Shown in pieces: positions 48,601-61,700 of a stretch of DNA of 64,000 bases. Source of the DNA: Anisakis pegreffii (lineage: Eukaryota; Nematoda; Chromadorea; Rhabditida; Anisakidae); NCBI GenBank assembly GCA_035041965.1, contig JAPYMA010001249.1:78399-142398 (forward strand). Direction: 5' to 3'. Numbering within the stretch: the stretch's first letter is position 1; each line of letters begins with the position of its first letter. Both the position numbers and the translations under genes were made by a program. The notes below the pieces were generated by a model. It ran no database searches. It saw only the letters and a list, made by a program, of their open reading frames with translations, and had not been told where the DNA came from.

Positions 48601-50913
48601 TGATTTATTGGCGTGTGGTGATTTTTCCCCATCAGGAAGTATACTTGAAAGATGTGAATGATGATTGTGATAATGGAGTAATTGTAGAGCCGATGAAGAG
48701 GTTGCCGATCTGTCACTACAAGATCGTATCCGCTCGTTGAATTGGGTCACCGCTGGATTTCTGGAAACAACGCTCGATTTCTCTCAACAAATGGTATTTT
48801 TATTCATCCATCATCCTAGCCATTATGTTGCCAAAATTAGCTCATATTGCTTCAACAACGATTGAAATTAAGGTTTGTGATAAACTGGATGAAGCAATCA
48901 CGGAAATGATCGATATAAACAGTCATCGAGGTGCAGCAGAAAAGTTGAGTTGTTTAGTGCGATGCTCAAAAATGATATTCGAGGCACTCAAAGAAAGTCG
49001 ATCAGGTTCATGAATTTCATTTTTAGCATAATTTGTCATCATTCATTCATTTAACTGTCTGATTTTTTGAATCACGCCTTGTTCAATAATTCAAACACAT
49101 TCAATCACACACTTATTCTCTCAATCGATAATTATCTGAGAAACAAGGAAACAAGTAATGATGAGCGCTGATAAATTAAATAAGGCGGTGAATCAGGTCT
49201 TTTTTATGCTAGTGTTGCGTAGACATTTTCAAAATTTTTGACTTGCACTAATGAATAATTTCATTAGGTGCTCCGGCGAGTGCTGACGAATACTTACCTG
49301 TACTGATATACGTATTGCTCAAAGGTAATCCACCACTAATTCAGTCGAACGTCAAATTTATTAGTCGTTTCGCGTTGCCATCCAGAGTGATGAGTGGTGA
49401 ATCAGGTCATTTTCATAACTACTTCAATTCATTTTCATGCAGTTTTTCCGAATTATGTAGGAACCATCATCCCATCCATCTGATGCTATGTTCCAAATGA
49501 ATCAACATTAAACCAAGTTAAATCAACAATGGTCTTCACGATTGTTTCGTGCGTTTTTGCATCAATTAAATTTTTTCGAAATGATTCATTGTTTATCTCA
49601 AAGTAATGCATTGCCTAGATATTTTCAAAATTTTGACTTTCATCAATGAACATTTCTATGAATAATTAACTTTCAGGCTATTACTTCACAAATTTGAGTT
49701 GTGCTCTTCAGTTCATTCAGAATATGAACGCAGAAAGTTTGAAGATGCCAAGAGAAGAGTTTGAAGCGTACACATCAGGCAATCAAGTACCACCACTGAG
49801 CGAGAAAAATTGTGGTTGCAATCAGGTGTGATAGACATTAATTAATTCATTGATAGGTGTGCTGCTATCACTCTTCTGATGTCCTCTCTGTTATCCTTCC
49901 AATGAATTTCTCATCCATGAACAACTCTGATTTACCGTTTCCTTCCAACATACAGCAGAATTTTCACTCATAAAGAGTTCTAATGAGCCTTTTTGCTGCG
50001 AGGTACAGTTCTACCTTTGAAGGCTATTCGTTCAATGGAGAATTCGTTGTCTCAAATCCGTGAACTACTCGATCGACAGCGTGAGTTGGCCGGAAGAATA
50101 GAAGCATTCGAATTGCGGGTGCAGAGGTGAGCATGAGTGTATCTAAGAACTCGTTATTCGTTATTTAACCAAAAACTAATTTGGTCAAAATTGAACCATT
50201 TCATTCGATATCCAGTCATCCCACTATAAATTGCAGTGAATTTTACGGTATAACGCTTGCACCATTGTAGGTGAAGTGTCTCCGTTCCACTGTTATCATT
50301 ATGTAATGGTTCCCTTCTTTGTCCAATTGCTTGATGTCGAACACACGAGAGATATGCTATCGCATGTTCATCTATTTGTTGAACTTGTTTCACCATATTC
50401 TATGCGATTCTTTCCAGGGAAAACGATGAATTTCTGTCAGAGATTCGCGACATTTTGAACGAATACCCATCGGCCGAATTGCAACGTTTCAATGAGCAAA
50501 TCGCTCAAGAGGAAGAGCTAACAATGTCAGCGTGTTCGCTGACATCACTGTCGATCGACAATTCTCGAACTTCTTCTCGAGATCATGAGGATGAAGACGA
50601 GCCAAATACGCTGAATATAAGAAAAAGTAATTTGACTTTAAATTAGACTCAAACTTTCTTCTGAAGTATCTGCGGATGCTAGAAAGGTCGTCTACTAATG
50701 TTCAAAATGAACGCTGCAATTACTGTCTGACGTAGTGAAGTTTCAGTGGTGAAAGCTGTCACAGAGACATTACTTGAAGTGAGTACACCTGAATGTGAAG
50801 AATCTAAAGAGATTGGCACAGACATGAGTTCGAATGGAGAAGAAGCAGAAAAGAATGGAGTACAACGGGAGGAGGATGGCGCTGTGTTGGTGGACCATCA
50901 ATCTTCAAAATAA
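45678..50913 (+). CDS. rabx-5: Rabex-5/RABX-5, Rab5 guanine-nucleotide exchange factor
   Basis: Thirteen exons give about 539 residues: 45678-45779, 46846-46961, 47591-47638, 47863-47995 (start may be 47827 or 47839), 48159-48258, 48377-48491, 48688-48793, 48873-49005, 49268-49405, 49677-49825, 50023-50126, 50418-50626 and 50747-50913. All phases agree. After an acidic 34-residue leader comes an A20 zinc finger (residues 36-56, C-x3-C-x11-C-x2-C, [21 protein letters not shown]). A helical bundle and VPS9 domain span about 140-390: RIRSLNWVT, SADEYLPVLIYVLLKGNPP and GYYFTNLSCAL. The aspartate, proline, tyrosine and threonine needed for exchange activity are present. A coiled coil (MENSLSQIRELLDRQREL) and an acidic tail follow. 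The protein activates Rab5 on early endosomes; the zinc finger binds ubiquitin and acts as an E3 in relatives. I see no clear MIU helix after the finger. Confidence 0.93.
45871..45910. repeat. Perfect 14-base inverted repeat (hairpin) in rabx-5 intron 1
   Basis: The arms atttatgaattcac and gtgaattcataaat are exact reverse complements around a 12-base centre. The repeat is inside the first intron, about 90 bases after the exon 1 donor. Confidence 0.75.
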
Positions 50914-51989
50914 GCAAGAAACGACGGGTTCTCATATATTTTGTGTGTTTTAATGTGTACGATCATAAGGTCATTGTGATTTAGTTTCGATATCTTAATC
51001 TAATTCATCTAGAATTAAGTGATTGTATTTGTTGTCTTTTCACGGTTTTATTTGCCAAATTGGCAATTTTTCAGCGATCGATAAGTACGTGCAAATGCAT
51101 CTTTCTGTTCTGTTGTATGTGAATGGGAATTGTAAAAATAATGAAGTGAATCTGAATGTAAACGCTCACGGCTATCAGAGTTCTTATCTTTGAGCTTTTT
51201 GAGCATCAAAACGTCAAAAGATAATCGAGAACAGTCCCGTGAATTTATTCATCACTAACATCAGAGTTAATCGACATTTTATTCATGAAGTACGGTTTGA
51301 TAAGTTGCTAGTTCTATACCTCATGATCTCTCCATTGTTCACATCTCTTGTCGATGTTTTACGGTTTAGTAAGTAATGAATCACCATTAGTATACTTTTT
51401 GAATGTGGGCTGTAATTGATTGATTTTACGGATGCAACAACGTACGTTTGTTCAAGCATTTGCGTGAGTAAAGATAAATATTCACGTGTATTATAAAACA
51501 ACTAGCAGTGATTCTCGCTCTTTTTCTAGTGACAATTCTGAAAATGGCATCGTTTCGCTGTTTAGTCAGTTGCGACACATCCGTTGTTCGATGTACTCTA
51601 AACATCACTTTATAAATTCGTGTAATTCAGTTGTGTTGTTTCGTTTCATTTGTCTGTTCTTGACGATTCATCCCTTCATAGGTAACGTATTTTCTGTTGC
51701 GCTATGTACGCAGCATATGGACTGAGCGATCACTGAAACTGACTGTATAATGTATTCTAGAATTTTTGTCAGTTAAAGTACTCTGCAACAAAACTTTTCA
51801 CCAAAAAAAAAAAGAGGTAAAATAAACTTTGAGCAAACTCATCTATTCAAGTGGAATTGTGTCCGATTCATAAGTCAGTCTTGATCGATTCAAACGGATT
51901 TGTATATTATGTGGTTCATTTCTCAACAAATAAAACGTTTCCATAAATTCCTGCTTTCATTGTCTGAATGATGCTTTACAGTAATGCTT
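50914..51989. other. 3' flank of rabx-5 and intergenic DNA
   Basis: AT-rich sequence after the rabx-5 stop. Only short ORFs on both strands (for example 51486-51725, plus) without splice partners or domains. No gene is seen. Confidence 0.5.
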
Positions 51990-52130
51990 AATCTGAAAAA
52001 CTGACCTAGCTCCGACTCCGCGTTCCCAAAATTTCCGTCTTCAGCGCTGCACTTTTAAAGATTTCAACTCCAGCACCGCATGTTTAAAATTCCGACTCAA
52101 ATTTTTCTCGGGACTTTCTCAAGAATTATT
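51990..52130. repeat. Diverged partial copy of the GC-rich repeat at 32.2 kb
   Basis: The sequence begins atctgaaaaactgacctagc followed by tccgactccg, closely matching the left end of the element at 32231. It continues with similar CTCC-type units mixed with AAATTTC. No matching inverted right end is seen, so the copy is truncated or decayed. Confidence 0.5.
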
Positions 52131-52375
52131 TCAAAAACTCGGAAATTTTATCTCAAATTATTTCGAAACATTATTTCTGCTTTGCTGTCGAATATCTTAT
52201 ATAATATTTCCATCAATCAGTTTACAGGTTAATTATCGTTATACAAGTATTTTTCATAATAAACATACTTCATTTATTATTCAGATAATAATCACCTAAA
52301 GAAACCTTTTCCTTTTTCACGTAACATCATATACACGCAAAAAAATCAAATACCCAATCCTCAAATCGTAACAAA

Positions 52376-54145
52376 ATTTTGCCCTAAAAGATCACAACAG
52401 AATGCAATTCCTCCGATATGTAATTTGCAATCTGAAAGAATAAATTCGGCTGCAGCTGTGCTAAAAGATGTTATCGTATGATTGTAGCAGCATTCGATTA
52501 TCAATAAAATTGGTTTGTAAGCAGCATTATATCACGTGATCAGATGTTCAAATTGTATTCATACAATAAAAACTTTCGCTTTCATATTCTTCTCAACAAA
52601 ATCTATACAAAACTTTATTATCGTCTCAGTGATTCAGTTTGATAAAATTTTTCATATAAGTCTCCTTTTTAACTACATCTATATGGCGCCGTTTCGTTCG
52701 CTTTTCAATCCGCTTAACTCATAAACTTTTAATGGTCTTTAGTTTTTTGAATCGCTTAACTCATGAACTAAACTATTAGTGGTCTTCTGAACGTCTGATC
52801 GCGTCAAGAGAGTAGCTGCTTCGATTTATCTGGTTTCACATGCTGACAAAGTTAGTGACTTCACTCTGAAACAGAACACAGAATTCTGCCCTAAAAGATC
52901 ACAATAGAATGCAATTCCACCACTATGTAATTTGCAAACTGAAAGAGTAAATTCGGCTGCAAATATGCTGAAAGATGTTATCGTATGATTGATGCAGCAT
53001 TCGATTATCGATAAAATTAGTTTGATACGGTCATTGCCGGATTGGTTTTTGATGAAAGAAATCATTAAAAAAAACTAATCGCTTGATTTGCATAGGATGT
53101 TCAGAATGAATTTGCATAGGAAAATTTGTTTGCCATCTCAACAAAGTCTGCAAAAAATTTTATTGACATCATAGTGATTTATTTTGATAAAATCATTCAT
53201 ACACTTCTCCTCAACCACCTTCGTGGCGCCTCTTGTTCGCTTATCAGTCCGTTTAACTCATAAACTTTTAGTGATCTTTAGCTTTTCGAATCGCTGCCAT
53301 ACATCAATGAAGACTCGAACGTTCTAGATTGATTTTAAAATGTTATACGGTAACGATAAGGACTAACATATAAATGAATCACAGTCAGGCGAATCAATAA
53401 AATGACGAGTCATTCGATTAGACGAATTCGATCTGAATCGCCATCCGCTATACCACAGTTTTATTAACGTATTCATCATCCACACAGCAAGATGCTGCAA
53501 TACAATATAACGGAATCATACTACTGAGTAAATTATCCAGGTGATTTAATCTTCTGATCTCTATTAAAATGTTAAAATGTACCAGATGATGTCAGATTAT
53601 TTGAGAGTGCAATGAAAATTGCTCAGTCCTGGAGAAATACAACTCAGAAGCCTTTTGAAAGGCTCTGGTCAGGGAATGGTACCGATGAGGCCTCCCTGTG
53701 GTTTGCATTTACCGATGAACACTACTCGTATTATTATCGTGAGATATGATTTTGATTTTGCATACGTTTGAAAGAACGGATCCTCGAATTACTTTTTTTT
53801 TCATAACGCTCATATGCCAGTCGTTTTCATTTTTGATTTCATCACAGAATTATGATCTCAAAGATCACGAAAACAGCAACTCAATGGAATCATACTTCGA
53901 AATCTGTAAGAGTAAGTTCGGTTGAAAATGTGATGAAAGATGTTATCATATGATTGAATGAGCATTCGATATTTCATAACGTTTGTTTGATAATATAATT
54001 TTATCAGTGATGAGGTTAGCTTTTGATGAAAGAGGCATCATAGAAACATAGTCTTTGTTTGAATTTTCTTTATTTGATTACATATTGAAAAAATTGTTTA
54101 TCACAAGATTTTTGATGATATCAAAAAATTTTATTGACGAATATG
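52376..54145. repeat. Three direct copies of an approximately 400-base repeat
   Basis: Copy 1 runs about 52376-52757, copy 2 about 52879-53298 (offset 507 bases), and a more diverged, shorter copy 3 about 53843-54145 (offset about 966 from copy 2). Shared landmarks are ccctaaaagatcaca, taaattcggctgca, gatgttatcgtatgattg, gcattcgattatc and, in copies 1 and 2, tggcgcc followed by ttaactcataaacttttar. No long ORF is conserved between copies, so this is a non-coding tandem-type repeat or a remnant of a non-autonomous element. Confidence 0.7.
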
Positions 54146-54532
54146 TTGCCATCAACTGATAAGTATTTATATACGTTCGAAAATAACGTACTTAAGAGAT
54201 GGATAGAATACGTACACTTCTACAGTACTCATCACTGTTCGCATCGTTCTGCTTGTTTATCAGCAGAAGCTCTCGATACGTTCGCTCACAGCAGGTTCGG
54301 TGTCGATGTTTCACTTCTATTTGGATCTTAGTTGATAATTACATTTCGAAAATATTCTCATAGTCCATTTGTGCAAACAGCAATTCCATATTGATTTCTT
54401 AAAAATTCATGTCAATGAGGTGGGATTTGAAGGAGCTAAGCTCTCGATACGTTTTTTTTTTAAGCTCTGCGTTTTTAAGCTAAGCTCTTTTTTGGAGAAT
54501 AGTGGAACAGATGGAAGCACAACGGGAAAAGC

Positions 54533-55854
54533 ATGTTACTCGTAATATTATTGATTTTTATTATTGGTAATGAAAAGATGACTCATTGCATATGCGACCA
54601 AGAATGCTATTTCATGAAAAACGAATGTCGCTTTCGCATTCGTTCCTCACAAATAATGACTAATAGTAAGACTTTCACGATTTCACTGTTGATTCATGTT
54701 TCGTTGCCAACGTTGCTTTGTTTTCCAAGTCCGTCGATTCCGCATTTGTTTTTAAACTTTGCCTTCGAATTGTGCGATTTCATCCGGATATATAACAAAA
54801 TATATCGATAGTTTAATCATTCTCGGTGCTGGTAATATTTTCTTTTCAGAAAAGACAGTGAAACTGCGAAATGTAAACTGTGCGATGAAATTAAAAGAGG
54901 AGACGGATTGTCCACGAAAAGACTACGTGTACATGTAGGCACAACATAACATTTTGTAACGAGAAAAATGCCCTGGAGGCCGTAAGAGGCTCGCTTATTA
55001 CCAAATTCCTCACACCTAATCATGCATCAACCACTGATTCACTTACTATTAGTGAAATTCAGTTGCGCGCTGGAAAATCAGAACAGTCATCTGAAGATTG
55101 TTTAATAATATAGAAATGGTTTAAAAGTGTTCCAGTAATTTTCAATCTAAACATTTTATCTGATCGCAAAAAATTCATCTAATCGCAAATTTTATCTCTG
55201 CATGAATTGTACTTTCCTGTATTGCTGGTGTTTTATTTTGTTTTGATTTTGAAGGTGTGAACGAATTTGTTGGAATGTTAAATTTGATGAGTTTTGTTGC
55301 ACGATTCGTTGACTGTATTGTTTTGTGATTAATTATGAACATATCGGTTCAAAATGGGTGTTGAACGTATCACATTTCTATATTTTAAAAGTTGCTGAAT
55401 CTCAGGATTGTACGGGGTGTGAAGAACAGTTCTGGGTTTAAATCCCGGTCCATGAGTTGGGAAAATGGTCGGTATTTTGCAAACACTTCGTGAATTTGTT
55501 AATGAAATTGGATGATATTCTGTGCTTCGCGCTGATTGATTCGATGTAAATAATTTTAAAAACGATTTCAAAATCTGTAAATAGTTCATAAACCAAATTC
55601 TCAGTTTAATTAATGAAGCTGCTAATCATTTTAGGAGTTCACCGGGTCTCATTCGTTTGTTCGGGTATCCATCGTACAATCCAGCTGTGTGGTTCAGCAT
55701 TATTCCTAATTTCCATATGTCAACTATTTCCCTGATTAATCGAAGTGAGACGGTTTTGGTCAAGGCTGATTATATAAGTGATTCAATGACATTTCGCATC
55801 GAGTTTCATATCGACAGTCACTTCATTGATTCAAATCAATTTCGACATAGATAA
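54533..55854 (+). CDS. Small secreted six-cysteine protein, family unknown
   Basis: Three exons, 54533-54665, 54850-54934 and 55635-55854, join with agreeing phases (1, 2, end) to give 145 residues. Donors are GTAAGA and GTAGGC; acceptors are TTTTCAG and TTTTAG. The ATG opens a hydrophobic signal peptide (MLLVILLIFIIG). The mature N-terminal half has cysteines at 19, 21, 25, 32, 55 and 65 (C-x-C-x3-C-x6-C-x22-C-x9-C). The C-terminal half has no cysteine and alternates hydrophobic and polar residues as in beta strands (AVWFSIIP, ETVLVKADY, MTFRIEFHI); the sequon NRS is present. If exon 2 is not spliced at 54934 it stops at 54938, giving a 73-residue peptide with all six cysteines. An extracellular role is inferred; I do not recognise a homologue. 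Confidence 0.5.
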
Positions 55855-58799
55855 TATTGTGCTGTTATCAACTGCTTTTGAAGTGTTGTTTTGATGTAAA
55901 GTATTTGTGATTTGCAAATTGATCATTGCTGACAGATGTCAAGTAAGTCAGTCAGTCGCCTTCCTACCAGCCGACACAGATTCGGTTCCAGTATTCTAAT
56001 TTTAAATAATGAATATTATTATTGTTGGTATTTACTGGTTTGAATTATTCGGAGAGTTTTATGTTTGGGCAAATGTACTGAAAAACATCGCAGGGAAGTG
56101 GTTCAAAGATGTTTCAGAAATGTGATGAGATAGAACTTCGGAGAAATTGGTCGTATTTACCAACTAATATATCAAGTGAAGTTCGTGAGATCGAGTATTC
56201 ATTACAATCATATCTTCCGTAAACGAGTCGAGTCGAATTATTTTTTCCTGTAATTTTATTCCCCCTTCGAATCTCGTATCTTATCCCACTTCACTCGCTG
56301 CCACAATTTTCTACTATAATAAAATTTTCCTCCCAGTTCGTCGAATTTTACAGGCAGTTAACAAAATAGACTTGTTTTCTGTTAATTGTTTGTAAAATTT
56401 GATGAGCTGCTGGTATAAATATCATCTGCTGTACATGAACGAGGAACAACAAGGAACTGTTAGTGAAATGAAGATGGAATTGCCGTCGGAATATTGACCT
56501 GATGACATACATCCAAATTCGGATACTCGGTTCGTCGAAGAAAATAATGAAGATCATTCGAAGGATTAAGGATTGCAAAAGTATTTCGATTTAATCCTTT
56601 TATGCACAACTGTTAATGTGAACTGATCAGTATTCGCCAATTAATTTGTCCAACTCGTGTTCCAATTTTTTAAATTTTCTCGATTCACTATCAGTACAAA
56701 AATTCTTCCGTTGTCGCCTACGTATTCATCCGAATTTGGTAACACTCTCATCGCTCATACTGCTACAAATTCAGAATTTGACCGCATAAAGTCAGCTGTA
56801 TTTTCGTTAATCACCTCTTCTTCATTTGCAGTGTCAAAGATGCTCACATCGTGAAATGATGTCTAGACGTGGCAGAAGAAAAACCAATACCATATTCAGA
56901 GTCGGCACAGCTTTTTCATCCATCACCATTGAAACTTGATAACGCAAATCAGTGTGATTTTAAAAATGTCGTTATTTTCCGCAATTTATCGTTTTGCAAC
57001 GGCAATAAAACTATTCTACCTTGGTAACATTTTGTTTTTTTTTCCAATTCATCCTACTGTCGTTTTATCGTTATCATTGCGATGAAGCAAAAATGCGGAT
57101 CAAAATTTAAAAGATGCAGATACCTAGCAATGGAGTATTGTACATTTTAGATTAGCGAGTGTTCCATGTCCTCATCGTGGTTCTTCACTATTGATGTTTG
57201 AATACAGATGAAGACTAACGATACTTTTGGGAATTATTTAATAGGTGTGGTATGATTATCTACACGATGTATGCTTCTTGCTTTGAACCAAAAATTGAAA
57301 AAATATAAGACTACCGTGAAAATAATGGTCGAAGTCGTCATGAATTAAACGAGAATAGGGAGATAATATCGTTAACTGTGTTGCGACAGTGTTACAGATG
57401 ATGATTGGACCCTATTAAGTATCTTTTGGAAAAGATATCCACTTGAAGGAGCAGGCTGACGATGATTGATTGATATTCTGGCTTATTTGCATGCTTTATC
57501 TTATGACATAATTCATGGCTCAAAATTCGTGTGCTAAATGAACAGCAAAATTTGTTTTACTTCAATACTTGTTAAAATTATCGGAGGCATAAATCTGTTT
57601 TACAAAAGATAAATAAGACTGCACGAAACTAGAAACGCTGTTTCATATTTCAAAGGAAACGGGAAAAAAACAACCTTTATTTTAGTACACAACACTCTTT
57701 TCTTTTATAAAATTCAGAAAAAGAAATACTTAATTTACAAAAGAATTCAGTTTGCCATATTCAAAACACAGAATTGTAGATCGCATTGAGTATGATCAGA
57801 AAATGCTGTGAAATTTGAACATAGATTAGGAAATATTGTAACAAGCTTCACTGCACTGAACCAACGTGTCGTTCTCAGATCATGAATTCCAATTGACTGG
57901 CAATTCAGAGCGCACAAGTGCACACGATTAGTGAGCAATCAGCTTGACTGAATGAATTTATAACTGTTCAAATTAATGAGTCGCAAACTGACCTCAGTAC
58001 AAGTTCAATTATTTCACTTCATTACAGCAACATGCACATGGATACTGTAATAGTAGTATGTGTAGGTCAACTTCATGTGAAATACCCTACCGTTAAAATC
58101 ATAATCGAAGTAATTCTTAACAGAAATTCACTATGAACATTTACGCGTGCGAGCGTAACCAATAACACCTAAATTGTACCTAAATCAATTGATTCTCCAG
58201 TGTCCAGACTTTTCTTTCACCTTCAACTGTTCAAACTGTTAGCCCTCAAGGAAAGCTCGTTGTTGCACTTTAACTTTAACTAATCCGCACACTTTTTGAT
58301 CTCTAAAAAAACGTAAAAGATAATCAGTCTGCTGAAAGATTTAATCTTTCATTCTCTTGCTTGAAAACAACTTTCGTAAGTAGCGTTCATCTAACTTTAA
58401 GCATATTCCCGATACAACAGAAATTTTCGTCTTGCATCTTTCACAAATCAAATCGTTCCTCGATAATACACATTCCTCAAAACACATGTACAATAAACAA
58501 TGTGGTAATATTCTTCACTCTAACAATAAACATTTCAGCATGACAATCAATTATGTACAGATAATATTAAGGCAAAAAACCACTAACCGAACATTTTACA
58601 ACTTATCATAGTCATATCTTAAACGACTATAAATGGCAGTGTAGTTCTATTTTGCTTGCTCATAGTGCACGCTGTCAGCAGCTTTTGGCACAACGAACGA
58701 AAATGATACTGATCAAAACATCAATAATATTCCAATGAACATTATTGATGATTCTTAAAGCATATGAAGAAGGTGAAAAGTTCCGTTTATTCGTTTCCT
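55855..58799. other. Intergenic stretch downstream of FLAD1
   Basis: No complete gene is seen. One minus-strand ORF, 57747-57900, could be a terminal exon: its acceptor is TTGCCAG, and the translation contains three cysteines and ends LQFCVLNMAN. No upstream partner with agreeing phase was found. Other ORFs are short and AT-rich. Confidence 0.4.
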
Positions 58800-61700
58800 T
58801 CAACCATCCACTCTCCCAGTCCGTTCTAGATCATCAGCCGCAAGCATATATGCGGGTCGATACCCGATCAGTTCTCCCTTTTTATCAACAATTTTAAGAG
58901 CATCATTCTTCCGTGTTGTATCTCGATCACCAAGTGACGTATAACCCAGATCGTATAAACGGCAATATGGAATACATAAACCACGTAACATTCGCCAAAC
59001 ATCGGCGTACGACCAATCCAATATAGGACAAACCCTTTAATTTGAACATTATTTAAAACAAATGCTATCTATTCACTGGAAAAATTAAAGATATCATTAG
59101 CTGAAAAACTGCGAGGTTATTTAAGCAAATGCAAGAGTGCTTATTCACATAAGGCTAAACGAAAGAAACGATGAGACATTCTTTTTCAGTCAGAAATTCT
59201 TTATTGTCAAATAATTCAATTAAATGAAGGTTCGCCAATGAAGGCAAGAATCCAGAGCAGTAATTTCCCAACGTAAAGATTTGAAGTTCACAGTATTAAA
59301 ATGTATAATCATTTATAAAATAGCTGAAAACGGTGAATCACTGAAAGAAGTAATGTAATAAAAATGAAAACCTCATAAACGAAGGCCATCCAGCATCGGT
59401 GAGTTCGCATTTTGAATGCATAGATGCGCCGTTAGGATCGGTCGCTCTACTCCCCATTACAGCTACACTCACTTTAGGTCTCATTTCTTTTAGTTGTTTT
59501 AATCCGTCTCTTAATGGTCCTGACAACTCTAATACTTCGATATTATAACTGAAATAATAACCAATCACAACTCAAAGGCTCGATGAAATTCTACCATAGG
59601 CGACAATTGCAAAAAGCGTGAAGAATTTAATTTATTCACAAATTCCTCATCAATGGTATCAACAAAGAAACACCAAACCATTTTGCCACGTCGATTATGA
59701 ACTGAGATAAATCTGGAAATGAATCGCCGCAAACAATATGAAATCCTTGAATGGTTTTACCCGGTCCATATATTCTACAAAACATAACCAATTATATGCT
59801 CAAATACTTCCGCCACAGTAATTTTTTGACAGCAGAGAGTAGCGATAACTTATTTATTTTTTGTCGCCATTTCGCTATTTTCTCATTGTTGTACTTTCTT
59901 TCATCGTTGACTCTTATTCATAGTTATAGAGTTTTGTTATTAAACGATAAGCATAAATAAAAATTTCCAACTGTTTAATGGTGTAATGAGGTTTCTTATC
60001 AGACAAATCAGTAACTTTTGAGGTGAGATTTAAAGCAGCAATTAGCGTACTAATCTTGCTGGATAGCATTTAGCGAAAATCACTGTTATCTTTTCTGATC
60101 ATCGGCACTTTTAGTCAGAGCTGTTCGCCACACATAACTGCGAATAACAATAACGAGACGAAGAATGAATGAAAAACGCACTCATCAATTTTTATCCTCA
60201 ACATATGCAGTAATATTGTGCAATCTTTTCCACCATTAAACGATAACGCAATGTTCTCCAATCTGAAAAACAAAACCTTCAAATGATAACTGTGAAAATG
60301 AAATATTCCAACAGATTTGACAACAGAGACTGTTGAACGAAGCAAATGAAAAAATACACAAGTGAAATTGGAAAGGTGGTAAGCAAAAATAATTATGATA
60401 GATGTAAAACTGAACGCGAGCATGACAACAAACCAAACGAAACGAGTTGAAAACGAACGGATATTTCAGAAGAGTGGAGTGGATGATGGACATAGCATCA
60501 TCAACACGATCTATGAATGAAGCATCAGTGTTCACATCGGATTCACATTCACGTCTTTTGAATGACATGAATTTGGGGATTGGATCCAACCACGCTGACT
60601 CATCATAATAGACAATCATTTCTAAAAAATATTATCACAACTCACCGACCAAAATATTGCGAATAAACGAGAATAAGGCAAAGCGAACAATGAATAACAC
60701 TTTCCTTCATATATACTAGAAACAATGAAAAAGTAAATTGTGTGCTTTCGATTAGTTTTGTGAAGATGACGGAAAGTGAGAAACCTTTAAGAGCAGATTT
60801 CAGATCAGCAACAGCGCTCTCACCAACAGACACTGAATCACTTTCAATGGTCAATTTCGCTTTGTAATAGCTGAAATTCTCAAATGAAGAATCAATTCAG
60901 AGAAATGCTTTGAATAACACCACAACTGACCACAGCATTCAACAAAAATTTCTTTCACCAAACGCATCTTAAGATGCCAAACACGTCACAAACGCCGAGT
61001 TCAAGATCCTATCGGGGAGCAGAACGCCATCCTTTCAGACTTGGTGTAGTATCACTTGAGAATTAACTGTGATTTGTGTAGATTGCAATACTAACGTGCT
61101 CATCAATAAGATTCTATAAACGAAATGAGAACAGCAATTAATGAATGGTATTAAAACAGACGCGTTATCAGGTGCCGGATACGAGCCAATCGACACTAAA
61201 CTTCCATATTTGTCAGCAATTTCACTCAAAATTTTTGAGAACTTAAGTTCCGCAGCTTTCACAAAAAGCGTTTCGGTGAAAAATGGCAGTAGTGATCCAT
61301 GAGGAAAGATGACATCCTGAAAGTGCATGAATGAAACAACAGAAAATTGCTGAGAGCTGCGATTGTTCATCGTGATTTAAACAAGAATTAAAAAACTATC
61401 ACGCTATCACGTAGGATACACGGATAACTTCAATGTGAGAGGACCACTGAATTGTGATTTTAATAAGAGCAATGCTCTGAAATGTAATTCAGTCTATTGA
61501 CAGACGAATAAATTCAACTGAATAAAGCAGTAAATTCCAAAATTTGACAACAGATACCTCAAAATCCTCGAATGCTTGTTGACAAAACTTTGGGACACCT
61601 GGAAAGACCGTTACATTACGTATTTGAACGATTGGAAATTTTGAAGTACGTTTGCAACCCCATAATAAACGAGAAGTTTTAGGAATCTGAAACAGATTAT

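Noticed and set aside
60459..60771. Alternative FLAD1 exon 7/8 junction using GTCATC donor and a GAG acceptor
   Set aside because: The AAAG/GTTTCT donor with the TTTTTTAG acceptor agrees in phase and uses normal sites.
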